From Uranotaenia lowii (Eukaryota; Arthropoda; Insecta; Diptera; Culicidae): a DNA stretch of 64,000 bases. The notes beneath the pieces are model-generated. The model did not search any database and was not told the DNA's origin. It was given only the letters and a program-made list of their open reading frames with translations. Location: assembly GCF_029784155.1 (NCBI RefSeq), contig NC_073693.1, forward strand, positions 235,480,447-235,544,446, read 5' to 3'. The translations under genes were made by a program, and so were the position numbers. Shown here in pieces: positions 23,001 to 36,475 of this stretch (positions are counted from its first letter, which is position 1; each line of letters begins with the position of its first letter).

Positions 23001-24628
23001 TATAATTTCTATTTTGCTTTGTATGGACGTCCCGCTTCAAACGAAATCATTCGAAAATTTTAGAACATTCTTCATCATACCTGATCCAAGATAACACCCA
23101 TGCCAAATTTTAGCTCTCTAGGACTTAAGACAGCTGAGTTTATATAGGACAAATAAACAAACCAAAAGAAAGAACCAGAAGATAACGAAATATAAAATCC
23201 CAATTTTGAAAGAATATTATCTAAGGTTGACAGAATTTTTTTTACCATGTATCTGTGCCGGACAAATTCGAGATATTTTCAAAAAAACCAGGCAAAATAT
23301 GAACATTTGATTTCAAAATTGTCGATCAAAAATCAGAGCAATATCCGGGAAAATTTGGTCAAAACCCAAGAATAACTCAAAAAATTACATAAAGAGAAAA
23401 AACTTAAAAAAAATATTTATTCCATCAAAACTTATCAGCCGGTTTTTCAATCGTATTTCAAGCATCTCAAAAACCATTCAACATTATTTTTAACAAAACT
23501 TGCTCAAAGATCCGGGCAAACCCGGATCAAACCGGGAAATCTTCAAGCTTACTATTAACAATCTGACAAAAATTTTGAAATAATAAAAACCAAAAAAATA
23601 ATACAAAATTCAAAATGTTTGAAGCCGGACTTTCAAGTAATTGGGCAAACACGAAAGGAAAATAGAAGTTTAATAAATATTATTTGCCTCGAATATTTTC
23701 TGTCAGTGATTTCACAAGGCACAAAATTCACATTTTTCCGAGGTGCAAAAAAAAAAATTAAGAGTTAAACTAAAGATTTTTCTATGTTTCGGCAACCACA
23801 CCCAAATCTATCATTTGGTGCAAGAGAACAAACTTTTGTTGATAGGTTTATAGGTTCCGCAAACGCGATCTTTGAAAGAAGTCCCCTTTTCAAATATTTA
23901 ATTTTTTTTTAAATTCTGGTTCCTAAAATTTTCACATTAATTAAACATTTTATATTTTTATAAATTTGGTTTGGGTAAAAAAACCTGTAAAAATATACCA
24001 AATTTGTATAACAATTAAAAATCGGTATGCTATTTTCTTAAAAAAAAATTTTTGCCAAGTAATTTTTTATTCAACTGACCAAAATGTGCAAGAAATTTTT
24101 TGATTCCAATGCCGTCAAAAAACGCAAATTTTTATGCACTTAAACTTTGCTTGAAAAATTATTTTGTTTGTATGATTGTGTAAAGAGCAATTTACGATTC
24201 AGTCCGTATTAAAATCACGATTTGGTATAAATTTTATTTAATTTATTTAATTCGAAACAATTAATACCTACTTGAAAATCGACTCAATTTTGAAAATACT
24301 TGCAAAAAGATTAAGATAATTTGAGGGAATCATCAGAAGGCCATATGCCAAATTTGAACAAAATCTGACAATCGAAAGGGGTGGCACTGAATCTCAAGTG
24401 TGAAATGGATTCTGAGACATTGTGTTCTGAAATAAAATACCTACTGGTTTTTCATCAAATATTTTTATCTTAACCATTTGATTGTTTATTTATTTTGATT
24501 TTATGAACATTTAAAACAAGCCATATAATTCACCTGAAAACCATTGAAGATCATTGTATTTGTAGTGTCTTTATCTTTTTTTTTCATTAGAATCACTATG
24601 TGATCTGTTGATGTACAATAAATACTTA
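20036..24628. other. Long AT-rich desert
   Basis: Almost 4.6 kb with no ORF beyond about 75 codons. A short palindrome GAGTGTCAATTTGACACTC lies at 21391-21409, with a diverged partner near 21575 (ATATTGACACTTAAGAGTG). The stretch 23280-23550 has repeated 'ccggg' phrases similar to those near 27400. No transposon termini could be paired with confidence. Confidence 0.45.
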
Positions 24629-24656
24629 TCTATCTATATATATATAAAAATGAATT

Positions 24657-24717
<61 letters not shown>

Positions 24718-26480
24718 TCCCTATAGACTCGGAAACTACTGAACCGAATTGCGTGAAACTTGGCAGGTGGGGGTATTGGAGGCAGGGGAAGGTTCCTAAT
24801 GTGGTTTGAGACCCCTCCCTCTCTCATGAAGGGGGGGAGGGGCCTCCCAAACAAAAGACAATTTTTTGCATAACTCGAGAACCAATCAAGCAAATGGTCT
24901 CATATTTGGCATGGGGTGGTATTTGGGAACGAGGAATGTTTCAAAAAATATTTGGTACCTCTCCCTCTTTCCAATGGGGAGATAGAAAGGGGGGAGGGGG
25001 CCTACCTTACAATTTTTCACATAACTGGAGAACTAATCAAGCTAATGGAACCAAATTTGGCATGGGAAGGTAGTGGTATACGAGAAACGTTTCTATGATT
25101 ATGTCAGACCCCACCTATTTCCAGTAGGAAGGGGGAGGGGCCCTCTTTCCTATTTTTTACATAATTCAAAAACTAATAAAGCAAATGGAACCAAATTTGG
25201 CATGGGAGGGTTTTTGGATACGAAAATTATTTCTACGATTATTTGAGACCCCTCCCTCTTTCCAATAGGTAGATAAAAAGGGGGGAGGGTTTTTTTTTAT
25301 ATTTTTATATAACTCAAAAACTACTTAAGTAAATGGAACCAAACTTGGCACGGGAGGGTATGTGAACACGTAAAATATTTCTATGATTATTTCAGATCCC
25401 TCCCTCTTTCCAGTAGAAACATATAAAGGGGGGAGGGGACCTCTTTGTATATTTTTAAATAACTGGCGAATTAATTAAGCGAATAGAACCGAATTTGACA
25501 TGGACGAGTATTTGGGAACGAGACATGTTCGAATGGTTGTTTGAGACCTCTTCCTTCTTCCAGTGGGGTTCTCCCTTGAGAGAGGGGAGTTTCATACAAT
25601 TTTTACTGCATAGCTCGAGAACTACAACAGCAAATGGAACTAAATTTGGCATGGAACGATATTTGGGTACGGTAAATGTTTCTATGGATATTTCGTATAC
25701 CTCACTCTTTCAAAGAGGTGAATGAAAAGGGGGAGGAGGGGTCTCCCTCATAGTTTTCAGTATAAATGGAACCAAATTCACCGGATAAGAGAAATTTTTC
25801 TATGATGAATTGAAGCCCCACCTTTTTTCCAGCGGAAAGATATAGATGAAACGGAAAAGCGGGGCTTCCATACAAATGCATTTTTGCATAACTCGAAAAT
25901 TATTCGAGCAAATGAAACCAAATTTGGCATCAAAAAGTATTTGAGTACGTAAAATACTTCAATGAATATTAAGTTCTCACCCCTCCATTCAATGGGGAGG
26001 ACGGAAGGAGGGATGTTGTAAAGCTTGAAATTTATCAACCGATGGAACTATAGTTGATATAAGAGGATTTTTGGGTACGAAAAAAAATGGGTATGATTAT
26101 TAAAGATCACGACCACCATTCAGCAGGAGTTGATGGGAAGGACAGCGGCGGCTTTCTTATCAGTTTCTTAGCATAAATCCGGAATATATCAATTAAAAAT
26201 AACCTTTTTTTTATAAGTAAGATTGTTTGCGAATTTTAGACCCTTCCTTACTCAGGGTGAAGCTTTAAGAAACAGATTAAAATTATCAGATCTTTAACAC
26301 AAATTCATAGATCAAGATTCAAAAATTAGTTTAAGTCATCTTTGTATTGCAATTCCAAACTCCATATAATGTTATAATTTAATTTAAAAAAAATGCCAAC
26401 AAAGCAATAAAAATTTGAATAATTTCTGAAAATATCATTTGTTTTAAAAAGGTGTAGCAAAGCATACCGGGTCAGCTAGT
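24629..26480 (+). mobile_element. Non-autonomous Helitron
   Basis: The 5' end starts TCTATCTATATATATA after an A (24628). The 3' end is ACCGGGTCAGCTAGT followed by T (26481), matching the Helitron pattern of A^TC...CTRRT^T with no target duplication. The interior holds a (TCTG)n run and then about nine imperfect ~125-bp units. Each carries an 'aactcgagaactaatcaagc' type phrase, CAAATTTGGCATGGGA, a TTTCTATGATTATTTGAGAC block and a CCTCCCTCTTTCCA...GGGGGAGGG block. There is no RepHel coding sequence, so it depended on an autonomous partner. The short ORFs inside are incidental. Confidence 0.8.
24656..24717 (+). repeat. (TCTG)n microsatellite
   Basis: About 15 perfect TCTG tetranucleotides form the 5' portion of the Helitron. 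The apparent TDRQ-repeat peptide on the minus strand is an artefact of this run. Confidence 0.97.
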
Positions 26481-28459
26481 TAATTAATAAAAATCATTTT
26501 GCAGTTTTCAACAAAATAATAAAACGGGTTTTAATTAAATCTTTAATATAAAATCCATTTGGACTTCTATAAAACGTGAAATTTGAATAGACGTTGTATC
26601 TCTGAAACTTCAAAACCATGACAAGATCTGAAGGAATAGTAAATAAATTCAAAATCTGTTTTTAGTTTTTAATTAGGTGAATTGGTTTATCAGTTGTCAA
26701 AAATCAATTTTGTACCAAACTAAAGAATTTAAAATTTCCGCTCACCATCTCACCAAAACTGAAAATAGTAGCTAGGCCAGGTCATGGAAGGGGTCAATAG
26801 GGGCAATGAGGAGTGGAAAAAAGTTTAAACATTACTTTCATCATACTAGTTCAATTTCTACGAATCTATGAAAAGAAATCAAAGCTAGAAAATCGGAACG
26901 AAAATTTTAAATATAACAACTAAAGGGGCCCCGGTAAAATAATATCAAGAAAAGTTTTTCTCTTACATAAGTTAAAGGGCATAAGAGTAAGCAAGCAATG
27001 AAGGAGTGTTCCCGCATTTTGCGGGCGAAGAATTTTAAAATCTTGGTAATGAATCTCGAAATTTTCAACTCAAAATCTGGACAAACATAGTGCAAACCGA
27101 ATTCGAAATAAAACCTCGAAAAAAAATAAGAAGTATGGAGCAAAACACTTGAATTTTCATTTCTTTTTTTTTTATCAAAACGCGTCAGTTAGGATATTCT
27201 TTGCAGAACCGGTGAAATAAAGATAAAAATCTCCTCATTTTCATTACATACAAATTTCCTGAACAACAATAATGTTTATTATTACGTTAGTTACCAAGAA
27301 ATGGTTAGTGCACTTAAATAGTAAATAATTCCGCCAAAACAGACTCACAGTGCTTAGAGAGAACAGAGAAACATTATAATGAATATTTTAGAATTTGACC
27401 CGGGCAGTATCCGGGATAATACCGGGTATTATTATAACTTTTCAATCATAATTATTGGAATTTCCGTTGGTTTATAAATTCTAAACCCTTTTCCCTCCCT
27501 ATTTTTGAAAATACAATTTGAAAAAAAAACTCTTTATTGAATTTTCATCCCAATTTCTGTCTTAGACTTGAAATTCGTTTTGAAACATTTTGAACTGATT
27601 TAACCTAATTTTAACATCTTCTGCAGTAAAAAACCTGAATTCAGCGTATCATTTTCCAAATGATCATTCTCAAATTATCATAAAAAACGATCTGATAGTT
27701 CAGTTGCTGCTATCGTGGAGTGATTCCCTTAACATGAATATTTCTATGTTTGTAATCTTATCTTTTTCGAGATTCAATTTATTGAGATTTTCAAGTCTTG
27801 TGTTGTTTCTTAAGTTACTGAAGTTCAGTTTCATGGTTTTTCTGAATTTTGAGAACTCAGGATCTTTGTTTAAGATTCTTAACACATTTGGATTCGTTTA
27901 TCTTATTTTTTTCTGTGTTTTCTGTTATGTTTACAAAAGTACTTTTTTTACAAAAAAAAAAAATTATGAAAAATTCAAAATACAATAACTTGGAGGTATA
28001 TTTACTCGAAATCAGCTTTTATGTACCTCTTTGACTCTAGGCAGCTCTTTTATTATATAGAATGTTAACGAGTTCTAAATTTATTGATTTAAGTACGTTC
28101 ATTAACATGTGCGGCGAGATGCTAAGAAGAAGAATTTGTAAAAGAATGAAGCAGATAGGCAAGCGTCAGATGAGCTTCGTAGGATAAAGTTTTGGATAGG
28201 TAATAAAATCTGTAAAACTAGTGATACAAATCAAAATTTTGAGGTCAAACCCTGCATAGTCAGTTTAAGAAATTTCGATTTTATTAAAATTTTAAAACAG
28301 GACTGGTTCAAATAAAAATTGTTTACTTGAAACTGCTCTTCTTAACTTCTAAATAAGAATCTACCGCGGAAAAGCTTCTAGAACGCACTCCCTAATTAAT
28401 ATATAGTGCTCGTTATTATTCGCTACACCATGCTGATTACTCAAATACGTCCATTCTGA
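26481..28459. other. Unassigned AT-rich sequence
   Basis: No recognisable genes. ORFs at 26907-27143 and 27704-27988 are low-complexity chance frames. A GACCCGGGCAGTATCCGGG phrase at about 27398-27416 resembles parts of 23490-23540, suggesting an old shared repeat. Confidence 0.4.
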
Positions 28460-29310
28460 TAAAACTAGAATTTCTCCAAACTCATTGAAAAGCTCGACCA
28501 GTACACCGGCACTTCTAATAACACTATTTCATGCCCCGTCACCGAAAATTTGAAATATGTTACCGTGTGTGGTTCCAAACATATTTCCGAAATATGTAAA
28601 ACACTCCACCACCTTCCATTTGACGAGGATATTTGTGTGAGGGAGTGGGCTAGGAACCTAAATCTAAATGGCTGCCAGGTTTTTTGCACCCCCTACCCGG
28701 TTTCCAACATACTGTGTTCTCATTCGGCGTCCCATTGTAAGGCATTTTTCTCACCTATCCCTCCCGGAATCCATGCTTTCTACATTGCTGCCGTCCAACC
28801 GGAAAGGTTATCCCCCTCTGATGACCGTATCGAATGGTGTGTTATTTTTATACTTTTTTTTGGCATCCCATTTTTGAGGGGGATATTCCGTCGCGAAACA
28901 GCTGAAACTGGTGAAGGGAAATTGTGGGTGGAAAAAACGTCCCTGAATAGAGAGTAGCGCATCAACGATAAATTTATCTCTCACGGGGGACCACTTTTTT
29001 ACCAGCCCCGAGGATGCAGTTTTTGTTCGTTTCCGGTAAAAATTTTCCTGCTCCCGGTTTTCCCGCTTCATTCAGTCACACGATAGAACAACAGCCTTTT
29101 TCAAAACACATACCCACGGTCAACCGATAAAGGGTCGCTTTGCGGAAGCCCATTGTCCTGGTGCCGTACACCTTCATTCTGGTTCAGGTTCTGGAGTTGT
29201 CGCGTGGACGCCACCATTCAGTTGGTTGAAGTGGTTTGATGGTTGTTGGAGTTTTCCAACCAAAACAAAACAAAAAAAGTTCTACCCCGACTCTTTAAAC
29301 TTGCACAACC
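28460..29310. other. GC-richer island with overlapping ORFs
   Basis: A 135-codon plus-strand frame (28550-28957) overlaps others on both strands. The predicted peptide has a hydrophobic stretch (CVIFILFFGIPFL) but no known domain, homologous motif or clear start context. I do not call it a gene. The island may contain an exon or regulatory DNA. Confidence 0.3.
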
Positions 29311-30722
29311 ATGGGAAAACCGACGGCGGACAGAAAAAGTGGTCCAATTTGTCGATATAGCACTTGGTAGGTAACAATATTTGCAGCAGTGCATTTCATG
29401 GGCACCGTATTAATCCTTTTAGAGGGCTCGTTAAAAGATTAGGTTTTGTTTTCAGGATGGCACCCTTTTTATTTCGGTTTTATTGGGCTCTTTCAGTTTT
29501 AACCATATGATCACATCAATATAGGGTCTCAAACTTGAGTTCCAGGAGAAGAACGGTGGCTAAGTCTATGGTGAAGAAATCAAACTACACTTAGAATCTT
29601 ATATACATACTTTTAAATAGAGAACTTACGCATTTTCTTAAATCATTCTAAAAGGATGAAAATACTAAAAAAAACGTGCCAATTTAATCTCTTTAACCTT
29701 CAACTGCATGGACTATGAATCCCTTGATAAAAAAAAATTCCGTCAGATGGTATTAACTTTACTGAAGTCTCACTAAGCGATGCACAGTGGGGCAGAACAG
29801 GCTTTGTGTTGGACAAATCAAATATTTGCCTTCGATTTCGATTCCAATAACTTCAAAACGAAAAAAAATGGTTGAAAATTTTCTATGTAAAGATTAGAAA
29901 ACGCTCTATCTAACGCATTTCTCGCGAGAAAAAATCATCGGGTGGTTCCAACAATTTTTAACCTTTGTGTTTTGTGTAAAAAAAACACGTTTCTTCATTC
30001 AACTTTACGTCTTCCAAACTCAACAAAACCAAATGTTGTTGTTGATGGAGATTAAAGAACCTTCAGGGAAAATTTCAAATTCGGGATGAATTCGGATGTG
30101 AATTAATTGTTTAAATTGAATAAAAAACTTATCGTAATAACTAAACATGCTTTTGGCAACATTAAAATCAAAATGGCTTTGTTGTGAAGATGTGTTTTGT
30201 ACTTATTTTTGAATCTGAAACGAGAAGCAGTGTTGATTTCAGTGATGATAGTTTCAATGTTTATTTTTAGCATTTTATTGTTTCTTCTTTACTATCTTTA
30301 ATCAGTATTCATATATCATGAAAATCGTTGAATTTTTTTAGATTAATCTGTTTTGAAAGAATTTCAAGTAGTTTTATTATTATATTTATATTAAATCATT
30401 TTACTTGATAAATTTATTTCGTTGTTATATTGTTAACAAAATACAATAAACAATTTCTGTTACGATTTTTTATTTGCCTTTGTTCAGCGTCAAAGAAAAA
30501 TTGGGCTTAAAAAAATAAGCCATTTAGACGAACTTTTATAACTTTGCTTTTCCAATACTTTCCGCAAATAATTCAAGTAAATATATAAGCAAATAATATA
30601 AGTAAATATATGTAAATTCTTACAATCGAATCAATTTTCAGCAGAAAGAAAATAGAAAATCGATCCTAGAGTAGTTATAGACTGAACGCCACCTGAACTT
30701 CTCCTTGTATCTACCATGGACA
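29311..30722. other. Unassigned AT-rich sequence
   Basis: No gene or pairable repeat ends. A CACAGTGGGGCAGAAC phrase at about 29784 resembles a MITE terminus, but no inverse partner was seen. Confidence 0.4.
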
Positions 30723-30724
30723 TA

Positions 30725-31668
30725 AGGCTACGATCATTTAATATCCGGGCACTTCATTTCGGCGATAGCTAGGTTACTAGAGCTCGGATATGCAAAACTT
30801 TAACAGCGTTGTGTTGGTTATGAAAAGGACTATCTTGCCTATTTTTTCACATTTTAACGTTAACGTGTGTTTGAGATATTTACGGTGCAAAAAGCCATAG
30901 TAAAAATTAATTTGCACAAATTTGCTCCTTTTACGCACTTTGCGCCTCGGAAATTCATTATTTTTAACTTGAAAACTCATGAACTGTTTATTTTTTCTGA
31001 ATATTTTTTTGGTCCAGATGGTTGAGAAGTATAAGGAGCCGCTCTAGGATGCTTACGAAATTCAATTCAAACATCGGAGTGGAACCCTTGATCTCAACTA
31101 TAGGAACAAATTTATGGTTATTGGGGACAACTGAATGCAGACCTCTTAACTATGTAGTAAATCCGTTTCCGACAGGCAAAAAGTAGTGCCTGTCAAGTGG
31201 ACACCCGGGAATTTACTAAAAAATAGCAGTTTCATGGATCGCAATCTGTGCAACCGGGTTTTACGCAATGTGACAGATGTGTTCTGATGGACCAAGAAAT
31301 TTATGTTAAACCTGAATTTAAGAGATCATATTCTTCGAGATGCCTACTCATGAAAAGTTTCCAACCAGATTCCAATTGATTTTTACAGATGAATTTGTGT
31401 AAAATATCATGATTTTGAAAAGGTTTAGCTTCTGTGGTAAAAATAATAGATCAATACATGGCTGAAAAAAGTGTGCAAAGATAAAAATTATATTTTATAA
31501 TAAAGTAAGAGTATTTCTTGTCATCAACGAAAAATATTTTTTTATATATTTCTACATTAAATATCATAATAACAACTTCATTTCCTCCATAGAAAGTTTT
31601 ACGATCAAATCAATAGTTTTTAAAATACAGAGGTATGAAACTGCCCGGATACTAAATGATCATAGCCT
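30725..31668 (+). mobile_element. 944-bp TA-flanked MITE, family M945 copy B
   Basis: Same termini as copy A with two substitutions at the left end (AGGCTACGATCATTTAATAT) and TA on both sides (30723-30724, 31669-31670). Collinear with copy A along its full length, including the CTGCCCGGATACTAAATGAT end and the AACCGGGTTTTACGCAATG block. No coding capacity. Confidence 0.92.
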
Positions 31669-31689
31669 TAGGCATGGCTAACTCTTCCG

Positions 31690-31780
31690 CTCACTGAGCA
31701 TTTCAAAAAGTTTAAAAAAGTCGACGAAAACAACAAACAATTCACCGCGGCGATTTACCAGTTAATCAGTTAATCAAAAA
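31690..31780 (+). mobile_element. Penelope-like 3' terminal fragment
   Basis: AAAAAAGTCGACGAAAACAA, CAATTC and CCAGTTAATCA follow the same order and spacing as the 3' end of the Penelope-like copy at 58180-58236. The upstream CACTGAGC at 31692 may be the remains of the hammerhead core. It abuts the right flank of MITE copy B. Confidence 0.55.
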
Positions 31781-33050
31781 AGTACTAATCAAAAAAATAA
31801 GAAAAATACTTAAATAAGGGTGCTCATGAACTTTGAAGCTGTTCATAGACCTGATTGCAATTTGATGTATGTTATTGTATATTGCCCTGAAATAGTTTAA
31901 ATAAAAATTGAAATGATCACATTAGTTCAACAATAATATCCTAAATTTACGCATAAAGTAATTCAGTTATATAAGAAAATTGTATTTTTGAGTAATGAAA
32001 GCAAAAAATTAGTAGAATTATTAAGCTAATTGCTTTGAAAAAAAAATAAAGATCCCACACTAAACAGTAGGCTTTAATTCCCAGGAAGAGTTACTGAGAA
32101 ATAAGTAAATTTCATGATAAACACAAAAATCAAGCCTCACAAAAAGTTGAATAACTTCTTTATTAGCAAGTATTAGCAACTCCTTTTTCTTTTTTTTCAA
32201 AAAGTTGAAACTTTGTTCTATGTTTTTATATGTAACTCGACGCGGAGTTTTGCTGAAAAACTTTAATTGAGGATATCTGAAATTGGAGAAAATCTAGCAT
32301 TTTTTATGTCAAACTGTTCTCGCTATATTACTCATTTTAATGGGTTGTGCCAACGTAAAAACTCTCGCAATAACTAGGACAATATATTTTGTAATTTTTA
32401 TATGTTCAAAGATAATAAAAATTGATGAAATTTCAAAAAAAATATATATTTTCGGTTAACGTTTATCTTGAACAGATCATTTTCTACAGAGCAATAAAGG
32501 TATCTCTAATTATTTTCTAATTTCTTAAAAATGATTTACCCTAACTTCCCATACTAAGTAAGTTGCTTAAAAATCAAATTTTTCGAAACCTTTGTTAGAT
32601 TTTCGATGGACTATCAATCTCGTTTCCAAAAATGTTAATATCATAATGTTTATCAAAGAAATGAAAAATGAGGTTTTTTCACAACTTTAATAGCTTTTGC
32701 CCAACAGTGCGATGTATGCAATAATAAATCAAAATTTATATTTGTTTAAATAGTGTAAAAATTGAGTTACATTTGCCATCTTTTTTGTCGTTTCATAATT
32801 GCGTATTGAATTTTGGATGCTTTAAAATTATTTAAAATCTTTAACAGTTGGTTCTAAGTTAAGCTGAAAAATGTGAAAAAATACAAAGAGGACATATGTG
32901 AACTCGTATGCAGTAGAGGGTTTGGTAAACTATACTAAAATTTAACGAAATTAAGGAGTTTTGGCGTTTTTTTTCCGCATTGCCTTTTTCATTCGTGGAT
33001 TTTTCTATTTTGAGTAAAATGAATAATAAAAATGTTTTTTTTTTGTTTTC
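31781..33050. other. Unassigned AT-rich sequence
   Basis: No ORF, RNA gene or repeat ends recognised. Strong AT bias. Confidence 0.4.
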
Positions 33051-33118
33051 CAGGTATGTACCACAAGTCGTTAAAAGTATTCAGAGAACGCTGTCAGACC
33101 TGAAGGTTACAAGATGAT
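33035..33118 (+). other. Possible splice acceptor and short exon
   Basis: A long pyrimidine tract ending TTTTCCAG at 33045-33052 is followed by a stretch that is GC-richer than its surroundings and open in one frame for about 21 codons (YVPQVVKSIQ then RTLSDLKVTR) before a stop. This fits the end of an intron plus a short terminal coding segment, but it rests on one junction and a short frame, and no family is recognised. It could equally be chance. Confidence 0.15.
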
Positions 33119-33197
33119 GGGCTACTATTTAAGTATGTATTGGTGTAAGTAAGATATGGCATGAATATATTGACTCATTCCATGGACTCCTAAACTG

Positions 33198-34440
33198 GAG
33201 AACCGATTTTCATATTTAACTTACTGGCCCGGTGTGCTTTGCAACATCTTCCAAATAATATTTGTTTTTTTTTTCTAAATTATGTTAATTTATGAGAAAT
33301 TTGATTTCGAGTTTGTTTTTCGTTTTAAATTCAAAATCTGAATGTTTATATCAGTTTTTATTTCTGTTATATGGGAGAGTGTATATTAAACTTCAATACT
33401 ATATTGCTAGCATTTTTACAAAACCCCACCCATTTCAAATAGTTCTAGTATAGATCTGAAATTATGAATTAATTTTTTTTTTTTGGGAAAACTCATTGAT
33501 CTTTGATTCTTATTATTTAGAAATGATTTTTTTTTCAGTGTGAATTCAAGAATAGACCTACAACATTTGTTAGTGCTTTTTTCTTCAAAAGGTCGGTAAC
33601 TTTAAGTATTTCTTTAAATACCTACTACCTTAAAAATATTTGAATTTTTTTAACAATTTTTTTAACAATTTTTTTTATTTTTTCATTTTTCCATTAAATT
33701 TCATTTTTGAAGGGTGGGTGACATTGGGAAGAGTTTTCCAATTAAAGTTTCTTAAAAATTGTTTAAATAGATTGTTACGATCGTTTTATATGGGAGCATC
33801 CATTAAAGTTGAAAAAGAATTTCAAATCGGTAATACATCTCGTTACAACAGCGCTTGTATGTGTACTTAATTCGATAAGAATCACAGGAAATTGGTTCAA
33901 GTATTATCTCATTTTCCTTCTATTTCGTATGGGAGCCCTCCTTCCTTTTTCTTAGAAAGATGTGCTCTTACTTGATAATAAATTTTTAAATCATATCATT
34001 ACTCATCTATGAATGTGATCAATCGTGTCATTATGTTAAATTTAGTATAAATAGCAAGCTCAATGCAAATTTCTTTAATATTTTTGGAAATTTTTATAAC
34101 TAACGGGTTTTTTTTTTATAAGAGACAAAACTAAAACTTTTTGAAAATTCGATCAACTATTTTAACGTTTAAAAACATTAATTTACAAAAATTGAAAATT
34201 AATCAAGTTTTGTCATATTTTTGTTTATTTTGTATGAGAGCCCCCCTTAAAAAAAGGCAAACGTCTCATAATATTGAAATATTGAAATGACTTTTAAACT
34301 TGGATATGTACCAAATTTGATCAAAATAGTTTAAAAATTGTTCGTGTTCCGTCATATTTTATATGGATTTTACATAGTCCCCTTCTCCCCCTTCCCCTTA
34401 TTACTTAAATCTTTGAAAGGCGCATTTACCCGCCTAGTTG
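33198..34440 (-). mobile_element. Degenerate Helitron-like element, reverse orientation
   Basis: The complement of 33222-33255 reads GCAAAGCACACCGGGCCAG, close to the Helitron 3' end at 26453-26480. To its right lie repeated TATGGGAGC and AGCCCCCCTT phrases like those in insect Helitron interiors. The 5' end was not identified and the right boundary is approximate. Confidence 0.35.
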
Positions 34441-34770
34441 AGAAAATTGACCTTTTTGAAAACTTTTATTTTAAAATTGTTTAACATTAAAAATTGCCGT
34501 TTCTTTCCACGTGGGCTTTTTACCCAAATAAAACCCATTTGCAGCATTGAACAGCATTTAAGTAGAAATATAAAATTTAAATTGTTTCAAGTTTTTTTTT
34601 AAATGGGGTTGTTTCTTCTTTAAAATATTTATTGGATTAAATAAAGATGAGTTGTCTTACAAATAGATATAAACCGATATACACAATCTAACGAGAAAAC
34701 GGGAGACATGAATTGCGCTATCTGGCGATAGAAATGGAAGTATTACACTGTATTTTTTTTCGGAGTTTTG
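34441..34770. other. Unassigned AT-rich sequence
   Basis: Nothing recognised. Confidence 0.4.
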
Positions 34771-34771
34771 T

Positions 34772-35291
34772 CAGAGGAGCCAAGTGTCCTAATTATTTAG
34801 GATTTGTCCTGATTTTCTGATTGTTTTGTTGTTTTATTTAGGATTTAAAGTCTCTTGGGTTGATTCATCCTATACACACAAACCCAAACATCCAACAGTC
34901 CTGATTTTCGAAAAACTGTTCTGATTCTTCAAAAAACTTTCGAGTAGTTTTGGTTTTTTATATTGGTGTTTAAAACGTCAAGATTAAAAAAAAGGTTAAA
35001 TAAGGATCGAATTTATAGTTATGTTATGAGAACATCGAATCAATCAGCAATAAAAAAAAATGTTAACCTCATTGAAAGGATGGTGATCTTGAGTTCAGAT
35101 GATATTTCAATGGTGTTTTTTTATATGTACTGCAGTCAAGCCAAAAAAAATGCTCACTATTGTTGCATATAGTGAGGCATTGACAGCCCCTGATTTTCGC
35201 CTTTGTTTATGCAATCTAGTGGTGTCCTCAAAAATTCAGGTTATTTTCTTCGCAGTGTCCTGATTTTTGACAAAACCACCTGGCACCTCTG
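34772..35291. mobile_element. hAT-like MITE (CAGAGGNGCCA termini)
   Basis: Left CAGAGGAGCCAAGTGTCCT and right AGGTGGTTTTGT-side complement CAGAGGTGCCAGGTG form imperfect inverted repeats. The CAGAGGTG start is characteristic of hAT elements. The phrase TCCTGATTTT recurs four to five times inside, including next to both ends. An 8-bp target duplication expected for hAT is not visible, so this is an old copy. The ORF at 34963-35172 is incidental. Confidence 0.55.
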
Positions 35292-36475
35292 TCGGACAAC
35301 CACAAAAAGTGTTGATCAGGGATGCCGTCCGAATAAATTTTCATCACTTTACGTTTACGTTACGTTAAAATGATTAAAAAATTGTTTGAAAAATCGGATT
35401 AAATCTTCATGCCTCTAAGCAACCCATACCCAAAGAATATTTAAATAAGATTGTGTCGAGAACCATATTGAATTTTTTTTGTGACGTCACAAAAACGAAT
35501 GTATCGAAAATTTGTATAGGAATTACAGAAATTTCAAATAAAAATACGTTTCAGAACGAAAATGAATTCCAGTTTCTATCTATTTGATTGTGTTGTTAGG
35601 GCTCTTATTCAGATTGTCTGGAATTCTTGGATCCTTTGAAGATAGCTTTATGTTTCTTTAAAATTTTATAAATGAATGCAATGCTATCTTGAAGCTAAAA
35701 AGATGTCACGATTTTTATCCAACCGGTTTACCATATTCAAAGAATTGAATTTAGAACAATTAACCTCAATTAGTGTTTGTTAAATCGATTTACTAAAATG
35801 CCAATAAATGATTATTGTAATAAGGATCTAAACTGTACCGACTTGCACAATTTCATGAAAGATTTTGAACTAATTTTTAGTTTGCAAATTTGAGTAGGGA
35901 AAATCCACCACTTTTTCGAACTTCGATGGTCTATTTTATTTAAATATTACTCTCAAATCCAACTGACGAGCAAGAATCCTTCGAGAATAGCAAGTTTTAG
36001 AAGTAGAAAATTTCCATCAAATTCTTCGAATAACCAACGAAAAAGGCAAATTTCCTAGTAAATTAACATATCGACACAGTCTGTAACAACACTAGAGCAG
36101 GGCTGCTTTGAAACTTTAAATATTTCTTGACACATACTTTTTAAATTTTCATATATGTGGTACACAGTAGGCTGTTTTGATGAAGTTTAACTTACTTGAG
36201 TTCAAATAAAATAATTCATCCGCTATCAAGTAAAGAGAAAGTGGAGATGCGTATAAGATAGCAAAAAACTAAATAAATAAATTTCATTTTCCTTAAGTGT
36301 TGTTTTGGAAAAGTTTTATGCAAAGTTTAGCTTTTTTATCTAAGGCTATTCAATTCCAAATCATTTGATTAGAAAATGAAATATTGTTGTAAGCAAAAAT
36401 TTCAATTCAACTGGGCTATATTGATCAACAAATAATCCGTATTAGAAATTAATCCTGATACAGATTTTGTTGGTA
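35292..36475. other. Unassigned AT-rich sequence
   Basis: No recognisable features. Confidence 0.4.

Noticed and set aside
24630..24893. 87-codon minus-strand ORF with TDRQ repeats
   Set aside because: Generated by the (TCTG)n run of a Helitron.
28550..28957. 135-codon ORF as a secreted or membrane protein
   Set aside because: The single hydrophobic patch is internal, there is no signal peptide or homologous motif, and competing frames overlap it.
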